From assembly GCA_943789305.1 (NCBI GenBank), contig CALSTP010000001.1, positions 1,496,178-1,560,177 of the forward strand: a stretch of DNA of 64,000 nucleotides, given 5' to 3'. The position numbers and the translations under genes are program-made. This DNA is from an uncultured Flavobacteriaceae bacterium (lineage in GTDB: Bacteria > Bacteroidota > Bacteroidia > Flavobacteriales > Flavobacteriaceae). The notes below the pieces were generated by a model. The model searched no databases, was not told the DNA's origin, and worked only from the letters and a program-made list of their open reading frames with translations. Positions 47,842 through 55,193 of this stretch are shown piece after piece (the stretch's first letter is position 1; each line of letters starts with the position of its first letter).

Positions 47842-47925
47842 TTTACCTACTCTGCCAGTCACTAGTTTCCTTCTTCTTATTACCCTAGTCTCTAAACACA
47901 GAAAGTTTGATTGTGTTACAAAGTT
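47842..47925. repeat. Internal repeat B, copy 1
   Basis: 84 bp, two mismatches to 48741-48824. On the minus strand it encodes the tail GNKKKETSDWQSR-stop with an in-frame TAG just before, so it may be the 3' end of a lost gene. It also holds the hairpin ACACA/TGTGT. Confidence 0.85.
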
Positions 47926-47961
47926 TACTCATCTAGTTAATCACTAGGACAAGTTCCCTAT

Positions 47962-48182
47962 ATGCCAAGACCTAAAGGAAGTCCCAACAAAATAACTTAG
48001 AAGTAAAAGAACAGTTAAAGAGTTTAATAGATGAGGTTGTGAATTCAATTACTGTAGATTCAATGGATACTAACCAAAAACTAAAACTGTTACAACTCTC
48101 ACTACACTATGTAGTGCCTAAACTTAGGAGTAACGAAACCATAGAACAACCATACCAAGATGTACCACTATTTGTGGATTAA
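47962..48182 (+). pseudogene. Frameshifted MPRPKGS-type small gene
   Basis: ATG 47962 gives MPRPKGSPNKIT, then a stop. A shifted frame continues EVKEQLKSLIDEVVNSI to LFVD and TAA at 48182. Together they form a 70-residue protein of a type seen in Bacteroidota phages and integrative elements (basic MxRPKGSKNK start, then helices). The break lies at about 47996-48001. Confidence 0.7.
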
Positions 48183-48259
48183 TGTAATGTTAGGAAGATA
48201 GTATTCAAAAGAAATGACTTGAGTATGATTTAAGAAAGAACAAGTAAAATATAATTAGG

Positions 48260-48442
48260 TTAAGTCTGAGGGGATGTTTTGTTTAGTATTTCTATTTGCT
48301 TATAAACCTCCTCCGCTTCAAAGGTTTTTTGGTCACTCTTACTTCTATTGATTTTTGACAAGTCATACGCCTCCTTCAACAAGGCTTTATATTTAATTTG
48401 TAGCTTTTCTACTTCCGTTTTCTTTTTAAATATTCCGAACAT
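48260..48442 (-). CDS. Lacal_2735-type small protein
   Basis: This 60-residue charged helical protein starts MFGIFKKKTEVEKLQ and contains SKINRSKSDQKTFEAEEV. It matches the pattern of the short Lacal_2735 family widespread in flavobacteria. Function unknown. It is intact inside the element remnant. Confidence 0.75.
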   Translation of the reverse strand: MFGIFKKKTEVEKLQIKYKALLKEAYDLSKINRSKSDQKTFEAEEVYKQIEILNKTSPQT

Positions 48443-48561
48443 TTATTTGATTTTAAATTATAAATAAAGTTACAAAATCCATCTCACAAACTGACCTATA
48501 TACAAGTATTGTAGAGACCAACTGCAGAATATTATAGACACCGTTATAAATTCAATATGCA

Positions 48562-48684
48562 CTAATAATCAGCAGGCTGCGGTGCTGGAGCATACCTTTT
48601 AGTGGGTGTTTCTTCTTTTTCACAAGAAATGGAAATGATAGATACACTAAAGAATATTGCGATAATAAAAATCAGTTTTTTCAT
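48562..48684 (-). CDS. Tiny lipoprotein
   Basis: A 40-residue ORF (ATG 48684, TAG 48562) with a lipoprotein signal (KKLIFIIAIFFSVSIISISC, lipobox SISC) and a short charged, Pro/Ala-rich tail ending QPADY. Intact, function unknown. Confidence 0.55.
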   Translation of the reverse strand: MKKLIFIIAIFFSVSIISISCEKEETPTKRYAPAPQPADY

Positions 48685-48702
48685 ACACTAAATATACAAA
48701 TA

Positions 48703-48737
48703 ATGCCAAGACCAAAAGGAAGTCCCAACAAAATAAC
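48703..48737 (+). repeat. Second copy of the MPRPKGS gene start
   Basis: 35 bp, one mismatch to 47962-47996. Here it runs directly into repeat B copy 2, so only the first 12 codons of the gene remain. Confidence 0.85.
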
Positions 48738-48740
48738 CAC

Positions 48741-48824
48741 TTTACCTACTCTGCCAGTCATTAGTTTGCTTCTTCTTATTACCCTAGTCTCTAAACACAG
48801 AAAGTTTGATTGTGTTACAAAGTT
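48741..48824. repeat. Internal repeat B, copy 2
   Basis: 84 bp, two mismatches to 47842-47925. On the minus strand it follows directly on the stop of the methylase remnant. Confidence 0.85.
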
Positions 48825-48933
48825 AACTATTCTCTACTATTTCAGTTTCTTCTTTTGTAAGACCATATAATTTATAAACCATTTGGTCTATTTCTTTATC
48901 TGTTTTATCAATTGAATCTTTTATTTCTAGCCA
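48823..48933 (-). pseudogene. C-terminal scrap of a type IIG-like restriction-methylase
   Basis: The frame reads WLEIKDSIDKTDKEIDQMV, then YKLYGLTKEETEIVENS and TAA. The pattern EID-x-VY-LYGLTxEE-xIVE is the usual extreme C-terminus of Eco57I/TaqI-like N6-adenine methylases and type IIG enzymes. An in-frame TAG precedes it. About 36 codons remain of roughly 1,000. Confidence 0.65.
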
Positions 48934-49026
48934 CTAATTTGTACCTGCAAATTACTCCTATTATCTAGTAGTTTTCTTGACTGAAAAATGAATGATACTT
49001 CCATAGTAAATTAGACTGTTTTTTTC

Positions 49027-49071
49027 ATGTACATTACATGATTTGTTCATGTACATTACGATGTACATTAC
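49027..49071 (+). repeat. Right ATGTACATTAC repeats
   Basis: Three units at 49027-49037, 49049-49059 and 49061-49071, all in the same orientation as the left pair, about 97 bp inside the right boundary. Confidence 0.75.
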
Positions 49072-49167
49072 AATTTACGAAAAATTGAGGATGTAGCAAA
49101 AGATAAAAACCCTTTATTTACTTGGGATTACCGTTATTAAGGAGAAATTGAATATAGGTGAGGGGCA

Positions 49168-49211
49168 TGGGTGTAAACCAAGTGCTCTGAACCAACTGAG
49201 CTAAGCGCCCT
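49168..49211. repeat. att-like direct repeat, tRNA-Val 5'-half copy
   Basis: 44 bp identical to 47625-47668. The tRNA sequence stops after the anticodon arm, so this copy cannot fold as a tRNA. Confidence 0.92.
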
Positions 49212-49220
49212 TGCGGGGTG

Positions 49221-49251
49221 CAAATATAGAATAGTTTATTTTGTTTACAAA
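49221..49251 (-). promoter_or_regulatory. Consensus promoter facing the tRNA-Val fragment
   Basis: On the minus strand TTTG (49248-49251), a 19-nt spacer and TATATTTG (49221-49228) match the consensus exactly. It points at the truncated copy, so this is probably the original tRNA-Val promoter, now cut off by the insertion. It overlaps the end of folC. Confidence 0.75.
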
Positions 49252-50474
49252 GAGTTTTTTTTAAGAATTTCTGCTACCACAAAAGTACTTCCCCCAACAT
49301 AAATAAAATCTCTTTTTTGAGCGTTCTTAAAAGCTGACTCATAGGCTTCAACAACAGTACTAAAATTCTTTGAGTTCAATTTATAGTTTTTAGCCAAATC
49401 TTGCAAAACTGAAAGTTCCTCTGCACGATATATATTAGGAGTACAAAAATAATAATCTGCATCTTTGGGTAGCATACAAAGTATATCTTCCAACTTCTTG
49501 CCTTTTACAAAACCTAAAACAAGATGTAAGTTTTGATAATTAGTTGCTCTAATTTGCTCTACAACATATCGAAATCCTTCAGCGTTATGAGTAACATCAG
49601 CAACAACTATAGGTTCGTGATTCAATACCTGCCATCGACCCAACAAACCAGTATTATTAGTTACATTCAACAATCCTCTGGAAATACAATCTTTATTGAT
49701 TTTGTCTAATGAAGAGCCTTCCAAAGCAACTGTTGCAGTTTGAATATTTTTCTGTTGATAAAGTCCATGTAAATCTGTTTTAAAAAATGATTTAAGCTTT
49801 TGATCTGCCCACATGATGGGAGCTTCATGTTTATTGGCAACCTCAGAAAAAACATTGGTTGTTTCGGGTTGGGTTTCCCCAATAACAACTGGAATTTTTG
49901 GTTTTATAATACCCGCTTTTTCTCTAGCTATTTCATCAAGTTTAGTTCCTAAAAACTGTGTGTGATCTAAACCGATATTAGTAATTACTGAAAGTATTGG
50001 GTTAATAACATTCGTGGCATCCAACCTCCCGCCAAGTCCAACTTCAACCACTGCAATTTCTATTTGGTGTTGTTTAAAATAGCTGAAAGCCATACCCACA
50101 GTAAGTTCAAAAAAAGATAGTCTTGCTTCTAAAAAATAAGTTTGATGATCTTGCACAAAATCAACAACATATTTTGAATCCATCTCGACTCCATTGATTC
50201 TAATACGCTCGGTGAAATCTTTTAAATGGGGAGAGGTATACAAACCCACTTTATAACCCGCTTCCATCAAAACAGAAGTTATCATATGAGAAGTGGATCC
50301 TTTTCCATTAGTTCCTGCAACATGAATGGATGAAAATGCCTCATGAGGATTTCCCAGATATCTCATAAAAGCCTGCATTTTTTTTAAATCAGGCTTATAC
50401 GCTATGGAGCCTTGTTTTTGGTAGTATGGCAATTGTTCATAAAGCCATGAACGGACTTCTTCGTATGTTTTCAA
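49245..50474 (-). CDS. folC: Folylpolyglutamate/dihydrofolate synthase
   Basis: This 409-residue Mur-ligase-like enzyme adds glutamate to folates. The P-loop is HVAGTNGKGSTSHM, followed by TSPHLKDFTERIRING, VEVGLGGRLDATN and VADVTHNAEG. The start is probably TTG 50474 (KTYEEVRSWLYEQLP), one nt after the tonB-like stop; a longer TTG at 50486 would overlap that gene. Confidence 0.92.
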   Translation of the reverse strand: MKTYEEVRSWLYEQLPYYQKQGSIAYKPDLKKMQAFMRYLGNPHEAFSSIHVAGTNGKGSTSHMITSVLMEAGYKVGLYTSPHLKDFTERIRINGVEMDSKYVVDFVQDHQTYFLEARLSFFELTVGMAFSYFKQHQIEIAVVEVGLGGRLDATNVINPILSVITNIGLDHTQFLGTKLDEIAREKAGIIKPKIPVVIGETQPETTNVFSEVANKHEAPIMWADQKLKSFFKTDLHGLYQQKNIQTATVALEGSSLDKINKDCISRGLLNVTNNTGLLGRWQVLNHEPIVVADVTHNAEGFRYVVEQIRATNYQNLHLVLGFVKGKKLEDILCMLPKDADYYFCTPNIYRAEELSVLQDLAKNYKLNSKNFSTVVEAYESAFKNAQKRDFIYVGGSTFVVAEILKKNSL

Positions 50475-50475
50475 A

Positions 50476-51339
50476 CTATTCCCCAAGTTTAAACTTTACA
50501 ACTACAAAACCAACTTGCTTATTAGGGGCATTGGGGTCAGGAAACCATTTATGTAGAAGGGCTGTTCTCTTTGCTGGTTCTAACAAACATTGGTCGGAAT
50601 TTGTAGTTCCTTTAACTCCAGGTTCGGCTTCAACGACCTTACCTGTCTTATCTACTATTATTCGAACTACAACCGTACCTTCCTGATTACATTTTTGTGT
50701 TACAGAACCTTGACTTTGTAGGCTCCTTCCATTCAATCCGAAATCCCTTCCTTTTCCCCCCAAACCAGCTTTACCATAATAACTGCTGGCATATGGGTTC
50801 CCTTCGGTCTTTCCCTTATCTCCAGAAACCTCGTCATTTCCCTCTCCCTCAGTATTTTTAACTGTTTTCTTTGTTGGATTTAATAAATTTGAAAGTACTT
50901 GTTTGGTCGATTTTGAAACGGTAGGCTTAGGAGTTTCTTTCTTTTTAACCTCCTTTTTTATTTCTTCATCAGGAGTTTTTTTTATTGTTTCTTTTATTGG
51001 ATTGGGAGTTGACTTGTTTGCTTTCTTTACAACAGGTACTGAGGCTTCTTTTTGGGTTACTACTTTTGAAATTTTTGATTTCGTTACTACTGGTTGAGTT
51101 TTGGGAGTAACGATTTTGGGTTGAACATCTTGTTTCTGAATTTGTTTTGGCGGTAATTTTGGTTGAACACTACCTTTACCTTGATTTGAAGTACCTAAAT
51201 TCACTTCCATACCATAAGAAATCGGGGGATCATAATAGGATAAACCAACCCATGAAAACAAAAGTAATAGCAATAAAGTAATCAAACTCGTAAGAATGGC
51301 TGACTTCTTTTTATGACGTGTATTCAAAAAATTACCCAT
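50476..51339 (-). CDS. TonB-like energy transducer
   Basis: This 287-residue protein has one N-terminal membrane helix (about 16-36), a long Lys/Pro/Thr-rich periplasmic linker and a C-terminal TonB-type strand-helix-strand (GTVVVRIIVDKTGKVVEAEPG to VVVKFKLGE). It would transmit proton-motive force from ExbB/ExbD, encoded just upstream, to outer-membrane transporters. Confidence 0.88.
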   Translation of the reverse strand: MGNFLNTRHKKKSAILTSLITLLLLLLFSWVGLSYYDPPISYGMEVNLGTSNQGKGSVQPKLPPKQIQKQDVQPKIVTPKTQPVVTKSKISKVVTQKEASVPVVKKANKSTPNPIKETIKKTPDEEIKKEVKKKETPKPTVSKSTKQVLSNLLNPTKKTVKNTEGEGNDEVSGDKGKTEGNPYASSYYGKAGLGGKGRDFGLNGRSLQSQGSVTQKCNQEGTVVVRIIVDKTGKVVEAEPGVKGTTNSDQCLLEPAKRTALLHKWFPDPNAPNKQVGFVVVKFKLGE

Positions 51340-51348
51340 AGTTTTTTT

Positions 51349-51744
51349 TTATTGAGAGTCGACAGCCAAAACAACCTTAATAGAGTTTTGATTTGCAATA
51401 CTCATAACATAAACCACTTCTTCGATAGACACTTTCTTTTCTGCTCTTAAAATGATTACTCGTGAATTTGACTGTTCTAAAACTCGAAGGAGCTGGTCTC
51501 CTAGTCTGTTTTTTGAAACTGTTTTATCGTCAATATAAAAACGATTGTTTTTGTTTATGGTTACCGTAATCGAGCTTCGATTTTCTGTCTTACCCTTGGC
51601 TTGTGGTAATTTAACTTCTATGGTGTCCAACTGTTTTGCCAAGGTCGATGCAATCATAAAAAAAATGAGCAACAAGAAAACAATATCAGTCATAGAAGAC
51701 ATATTGAATTCTGGAGTAATTTTATTTCTTCCCTTGAGATTCAT
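51349..51744 (-). CDS. exbD: ExbD/TolR-type biopolymer transport protein
   Basis: This 131-residue protein has one membrane helix with the proton-carrying Asp (D20 in NMSSMTDIVFLLLIFFMIAS) and a periplasmic domain ending MSIANQNSIKVVLAVDSQ. It partners ExbB; its start overlaps the exbB stop by 1 nt. Confidence 0.92.
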   Translation of the reverse strand: MNLKGRNKITPEFNMSSMTDIVFLLLIFFMIASTLAKQLDTIEVKLPQAKGKTENRSSITVTINKNNRFYIDDKTVSKNRLGDQLLRVLEQSNSRVIILRAEKKVSIEEVVYVMSIANQNSIKVVLAVDSQ

Positions 51745-52424
51745 TAGGCAGCAGGTTCGTTAAGTAAGTCTAAAAACTCAAAAGAAATTGCTTCCATTTG
51801 ATACACCACTTTTGATGTTTTTGCTACCAAATGATTAAAGGTTATATAACCAACTATTCCAACGATAAGTCCAGCAACAGTCGTAGTCATTGCAGTATAA
51901 AGTCCATCTGATAATAACTTCATATCAATATTACCTCCAGCATTTGATATTTCAAAAATAGAAAGAATCATCCCAATAACTGTTCCTAAAAATCCAAGCA
52001 TTGGAGCTGCACCTGCTATGGTTGCCAAAACACTAACATTTTTTTCTAGCTTGTAAACCTCTAAACGTCCAGCATTTTCTATGGTTGTATTGATATCGTC
52101 CAGGGGTTTTCCGATTCGTGTAATCCCTTTGGCAATCAACCTGGCAACAGGGACATCTTCCTTAAAACAAAGGGCTTGAGCCGTTTCTATTTTGCCTTGA
52201 GACACATAAGTCTTTATCTGATCCATAAAATTATCATCAATCTTTAAAGCCGATCGAATAGCAAACCAACGCTCGAAATAGATATAAAAGGCTATAATTA
52301 ATAATAAAAATAAAATACCGATAATGAGTTGACCACCAAGACCCCCATTTTCAATTAATTCAATTAATGATAAGGTTTTCTCGGTTCTAAACTCTTCATT
52401 TACTTGTATAAAATAGGAAATCAT
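51744..52424 (-). CDS. exbB: ExbB/TolQ/MotA proton channel
   Basis: This 226-residue membrane protein has three helices. The conserved channel region is LATIAGAAPMLGFLGTVIGM and LYTAMTTTVAGLIVGIVGYI. It forms the pentameric motor with ExbD that drives the TonB-like protein. It is the first of exbB-exbD-tonB-folC. Confidence 0.93.
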   Translation of the reverse strand: MISYFIQVNEEFRTEKTLSLIELIENGGLGGQLIIGILFLLLIIAFYIYFERWFAIRSALKIDDNFMDQIKTYVSQGKIETAQALCFKEDVPVARLIAKGITRIGKPLDDINTTIENAGRLEVYKLEKNVSVLATIAGAAPMLGFLGTVIGMILSIFEISNAGGNIDMKLLSDGLYTAMTTTVAGLIVGIVGYITFNHLVAKTSKVVYQMEAISFEFLDLLNEPAA

Positions 52425-52482
52425 TGCTATATAATTATAAGGATTTAATTATAAAACGAAAAAGCAAGCAATTAAGTATGTG

Positions 52483-53811
52483 TTAGGCAATAAATCCTCT
52501 TAAAAACATAAATGTCAAAGAACCTGAGATAAACCCTAAAAATGCCAACCATGAAATCTTCTTTAAGTACCAGAAGAAATCAATTTTCTCCATTCCCATA
52601 GCGACTACACCAGCAGCAGAACCAATAATCAACATACTACCTCCTGTTCCTGCAGAAAAAGCAATAAAATGCCATAAAGGACTATCGATGCCCTCAGAAA
52701 ACATTCCGATACTAGCCGCTACAAGTGGGACATTATCGATAACTGCCGATCCAATTCCTAACAAAAGGATTACAATATCGGTATTGGGGATAGTAGTATT
52801 TAATGTTTCTGCAAAAGCAAATAACATTCCCAAAGACTCCAAAGCAGCAACTGCCAACAAAATTCCCAAAAAGAAAAGAATACTAGGTAATTCAATTTTT
52901 GACAAAGATTTATGAACCGGACTGTGATGAGATGCAGCATCGCTTTCTGAGTCTAAAGAGGTAATATTAATCTTAGCAGCACTAAAAATCTCTGCAAAAG
53001 TAGAAACTATCGCTAAAGAAAACATCATTCCTACATAGGGTGGTAAGTGAGTTAATGTCTTAAAAACAGGTACAAATACAATTGAACCAAGACCCAAATA
53101 AAGCATTGTCGATCCATATTTATGCATAACTTCATCTTCTTGATTATCTTCACTTTTGATCTCTCCTTTGAATGCAGGCAATAAGGAAGCAATAAAAACT
53201 GGGACAACAACGCATACGATAGAAGGTATCAATAAGAATGAAATTAATTTTATGGTAGTAACTTTGTTTGCAATCCACAACATAGTGGTAGTCACATCTC
53301 CAATTGGAGACCAGGCTCCTCCAGCATTGGCTGAAACAATAATCAGACCCGCAAACCAAAGTCGGGTATCCCGATCCGAAATTATCTTTTGAAGAATAGT
53401 AATCAATACTATTGTAGCTGTAAGGTTGTCAATTATAGCGGATAAAATAAAAGCTAGAATTGCAAAAATCCATAATAAAGCTTTTTTAGATTTTGTTTTG
53501 ATAAACAATTTTATTGTAGAAAAACCATTGAAATAATCAATGATTTCAACAATAGTCATTGCACCTAAAAGGAATATGATTATCTCTGCTGTTTTTCCCA
53601 AGTGATGCAATAAGATTTCATCGATATGAGTAGGAACTAGCTTTTTCAAAACCGTATCAACCTCAAAAACAGGTAAATGAGCAAGAGCAATAATTGCCCA
53701 CAATACAGCCATCATTGCTAAGGCAGGGATTAACTTATCTACTTTAAGGGTATGCTCAAGAGTAATTGCTAAATAGCCTAAAACAAATATTGAAACTAAA
53801 AAAAATTCCAT
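52483..53811 (-). CDS. nhaD: NhaD-type Na+/H+ antiporter
   Basis: This 442-residue protein has about 12 helices of the ion-transporter superfamily. SAIIDNLTATIVLITIL and NAGGAWSPIGDVTTTMLW (first half) and GIGSAVIDNVPLVAAS and SAGTGGSMLIIGSAAG (second half) are the NhaD repeats with paired Asp-Asn sites. It expels Na+ against H+, as expected in a marine bacterium. Confidence 0.92.
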   Translation of the reverse strand: MEFFLVSIFVLGYLAITLEHTLKVDKLIPALAMMAVLWAIIALAHLPVFEVDTVLKKLVPTHIDEILLHHLGKTAEIIIFLLGAMTIVEIIDYFNGFSTIKLFIKTKSKKALLWIFAILAFILSAIIDNLTATIVLITILQKIISDRDTRLWFAGLIIVSANAGGAWSPIGDVTTTMLWIANKVTTIKLISFLLIPSIVCVVVPVFIASLLPAFKGEIKSEDNQEDEVMHKYGSTMLYLGLGSIVFVPVFKTLTHLPPYVGMMFSLAIVSTFAEIFSAAKINITSLDSESDAASHHSPVHKSLSKIELPSILFFLGILLAVAALESLGMLFAFAETLNTTIPNTDIVILLLGIGSAVIDNVPLVAASIGMFSEGIDSPLWHFIAFSAGTGGSMLIIGSAAGVVAMGMEKIDFFWYLKKISWLAFLGFISGSLTFMFLRGFIA

Positions 53812-53907
53812 GGTTATATGATTATGAGGTCTACTGCAAGTTAAATTGAAAACCTTGTTTAATAATAATTCCAGCAGTCTAAAATAGAAATAATAAATAA
53901 ATAAAAG

Positions 53908-54984
53908 TTATTTATTTTCAAATATGACTCCAGACGAATGATTGTGAGTTGATCCAGTCACACTAGAAAAGCAATTATTAACTCCCAAAACCCTCAACAA
54001 TCCAAGGAAACCAAATATCATAGCTTCTTTATAGTCAATTAAAACTGATGAGGGTATGCAGATTTCAGCGGTACTGTTTTTTTTTATTTGCTGCAACAAA
54101 AAATCATTATGAGTTCCACCTCCTGAAAAAAGGACTTTACCTGAAGTAGGAAGGACTTTAGATATCTGACCAGCCAAATGAATAGAATAGGTATGCATGA
54201 GATCGGAGATTGATTCTTGATTGAATTTATTAAAAATTGGCTCTATGTATTGGGATATCCACTCTACCCCGAGAGATTTGGGAGAGGTTTGTTTGTAGTA
54301 ATCCAATGCATTGAGTTCATCTAAAAGTTTAGGAACCAATGAACCTTTTGAGGCTATCTTACCACCTGAATCGTAAGCTAAATCTAATCGGTTTGAAAGT
54401 TTGTTGAATACTAAATTTGCTGCAGCTATATCAAATGCAAGTGGCTTCAATTGATTCTTTATTAGACTGATGTTAGCAAAACCCCCTAAATTTATGCATG
54501 CGTCATAATCTGCAAATAAATAATATTCTCCTCCTGGAACCAAAGGGGCTCCTTGGCCGCCTAGGACAACATCTTGAACCCTAAAATCACAAACAACAGT
54601 TTTCCCCAATTCAATCGATAATTTGGATTGGTTGCCGATTTGAACAGTAATTCCTTTGTCGGGTTGATGATGGACAGTGTGCCCATGGGAACCTATCAAA
54701 TCAATATCAGAGCCTGTATTTTGGTCAATAAAAGTCTGTATTTGATTTACAAGATAGTTTGTATATTCATTGTCCAATGAAGCCAAAGCTTTTGCTGACA
54801 AAAAACGAGCCTTTGATAATTGTTCAACCCAAAAAGAATCGTAAGGTTTTGTAACAGCTGAAATAAAACGATAATTCCATTTATTTTGATTGAAATTAAA
54901 TTCAACTAAAGCTAAATCTAGACCATCGAGAGAGGTCCCAGACATTACCCCAACAACAAAGAAACTCTTTGGTTTTAAATCCAT
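53908..54984 (-). CDS. anmK: Anhydro-N-acetylmuramic acid kinase
   Basis: This 358-residue ASKHA-fold kinase recycles peptidoglycan sugar (anhMurNAc to MurNAc-6-P). It has VMSGTSLDGLDLALVEF, the catalytic Asp region VCDFRVQDVVLGGQGAPLVP, NLGGFANIS and LFSGGGTHN. ATG 54984 is chosen over a TTG at 54996, since a -7 box TAGTTTTG (54994-55001) overlaps the TTG. Confidence 0.92.
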   Translation of the reverse strand: MDLKPKSFFVVGVMSGTSLDGLDLALVEFNFNQNKWNYRFISAVTKPYDSFWVEQLSKARFLSAKALASLDNEYTNYLVNQIQTFIDQNTGSDIDLIGSHGHTVHHQPDKGITVQIGNQSKLSIELGKTVVCDFRVQDVVLGGQGAPLVPGGEYYLFADYDACINLGGFANISLIKNQLKPLAFDIAAANLVFNKLSNRLDLAYDSGGKIASKGSLVPKLLDELNALDYYKQTSPKSLGVEWISQYIEPIFNKFNQESISDLMHTYSIHLAGQISKVLPTSGKVLFSGGGTHNDFLLQQIKKNSTAEICIPSSVLIDYKEAMIFGFLGLLRVLGVNNCFSSVTGSTHNHSSGVIFENK

Positions 54985-55084
54985 AATGATTTTCAAAACT
55001 AGTTAATTCAATTCATTTGAACCCATTTGGTGTTAGTTTGAATTAATCCCAAAAATAGAAAGATAATTTGTTGATTTCTAAAAA

Positions 55085-55154
55085 AAAGGAGCAATTAAAT
55101 CAATTCTCAGCAACTAATTGAAGTTTTGATAAGCTAAATAGCTCCTTTAGGCTT
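55085..55154 (+). promoter_or_regulatory. Structured leader before gltB with alternative stems
   Basis: AAAGGAGC (55085-55092) is fully complementary to GCTCCTTT (55141-55148), enclosing a TCAATT/AATTGA hairpin. A second stem pairs AAG-CTAAA (55131-55138) with TTTAG-G-CTT (55146-55154) and shares TTT with the first, so both cannot form together. No U-run follows and no known riboswitch core is recognised. A regulatory switch is inference. Confidence 0.45.
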
Positions 55155-55193
55155 GATTTCCGTTATTTTTGAAATTCAAAAAAACCAACTTTT

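Larger units (their letters stand above)
47625..49211. mobile_element. Remnant of an integrative element at tRNA-Val
   Basis: The segment is bounded by exact 44-bp direct repeats of the tRNA-Val 5' half. It carries ATGTACATTAC repeats just inside both ends, two copies of two internal repeat blocks, one frameshifted mobile-element-type gene, a restriction-methylase C-terminal scrap and two intact tiny ORFs. No integrase remains. Gaps between listed features (47744-47841, 48183-48259, 48443-48561, 48934-49026, 49072-49167) contain no gene I can support. One plus-strand tail frame (RKIEDVAKDKNPLFTWDYRY, ending TAA near 49140) could be another scrap. Confidence 0.75.

Noticed and set aside
48703..48870. 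Open plus-strand frame starting MPRPKGSPNKITTLPTLP.
   Set aside because: It is the duplicated gene start running into the reverse strand of repeat B and the methylase scrap; composition shows it is an accidental fusion.
47668..49211. Functional integrative element with recombinase.
   Set aside because: No integrase, relaxase or replication gene is readable in any frame; only scraps and two tiny ORFs remain.
55085..55154. Known glutamine riboswitch or a leader-peptide attenuator before gltB.
   Set aside because: No glutamine-aptamer core is recognised, no ATG-started leader ORF is present and no U-run follows the stems.
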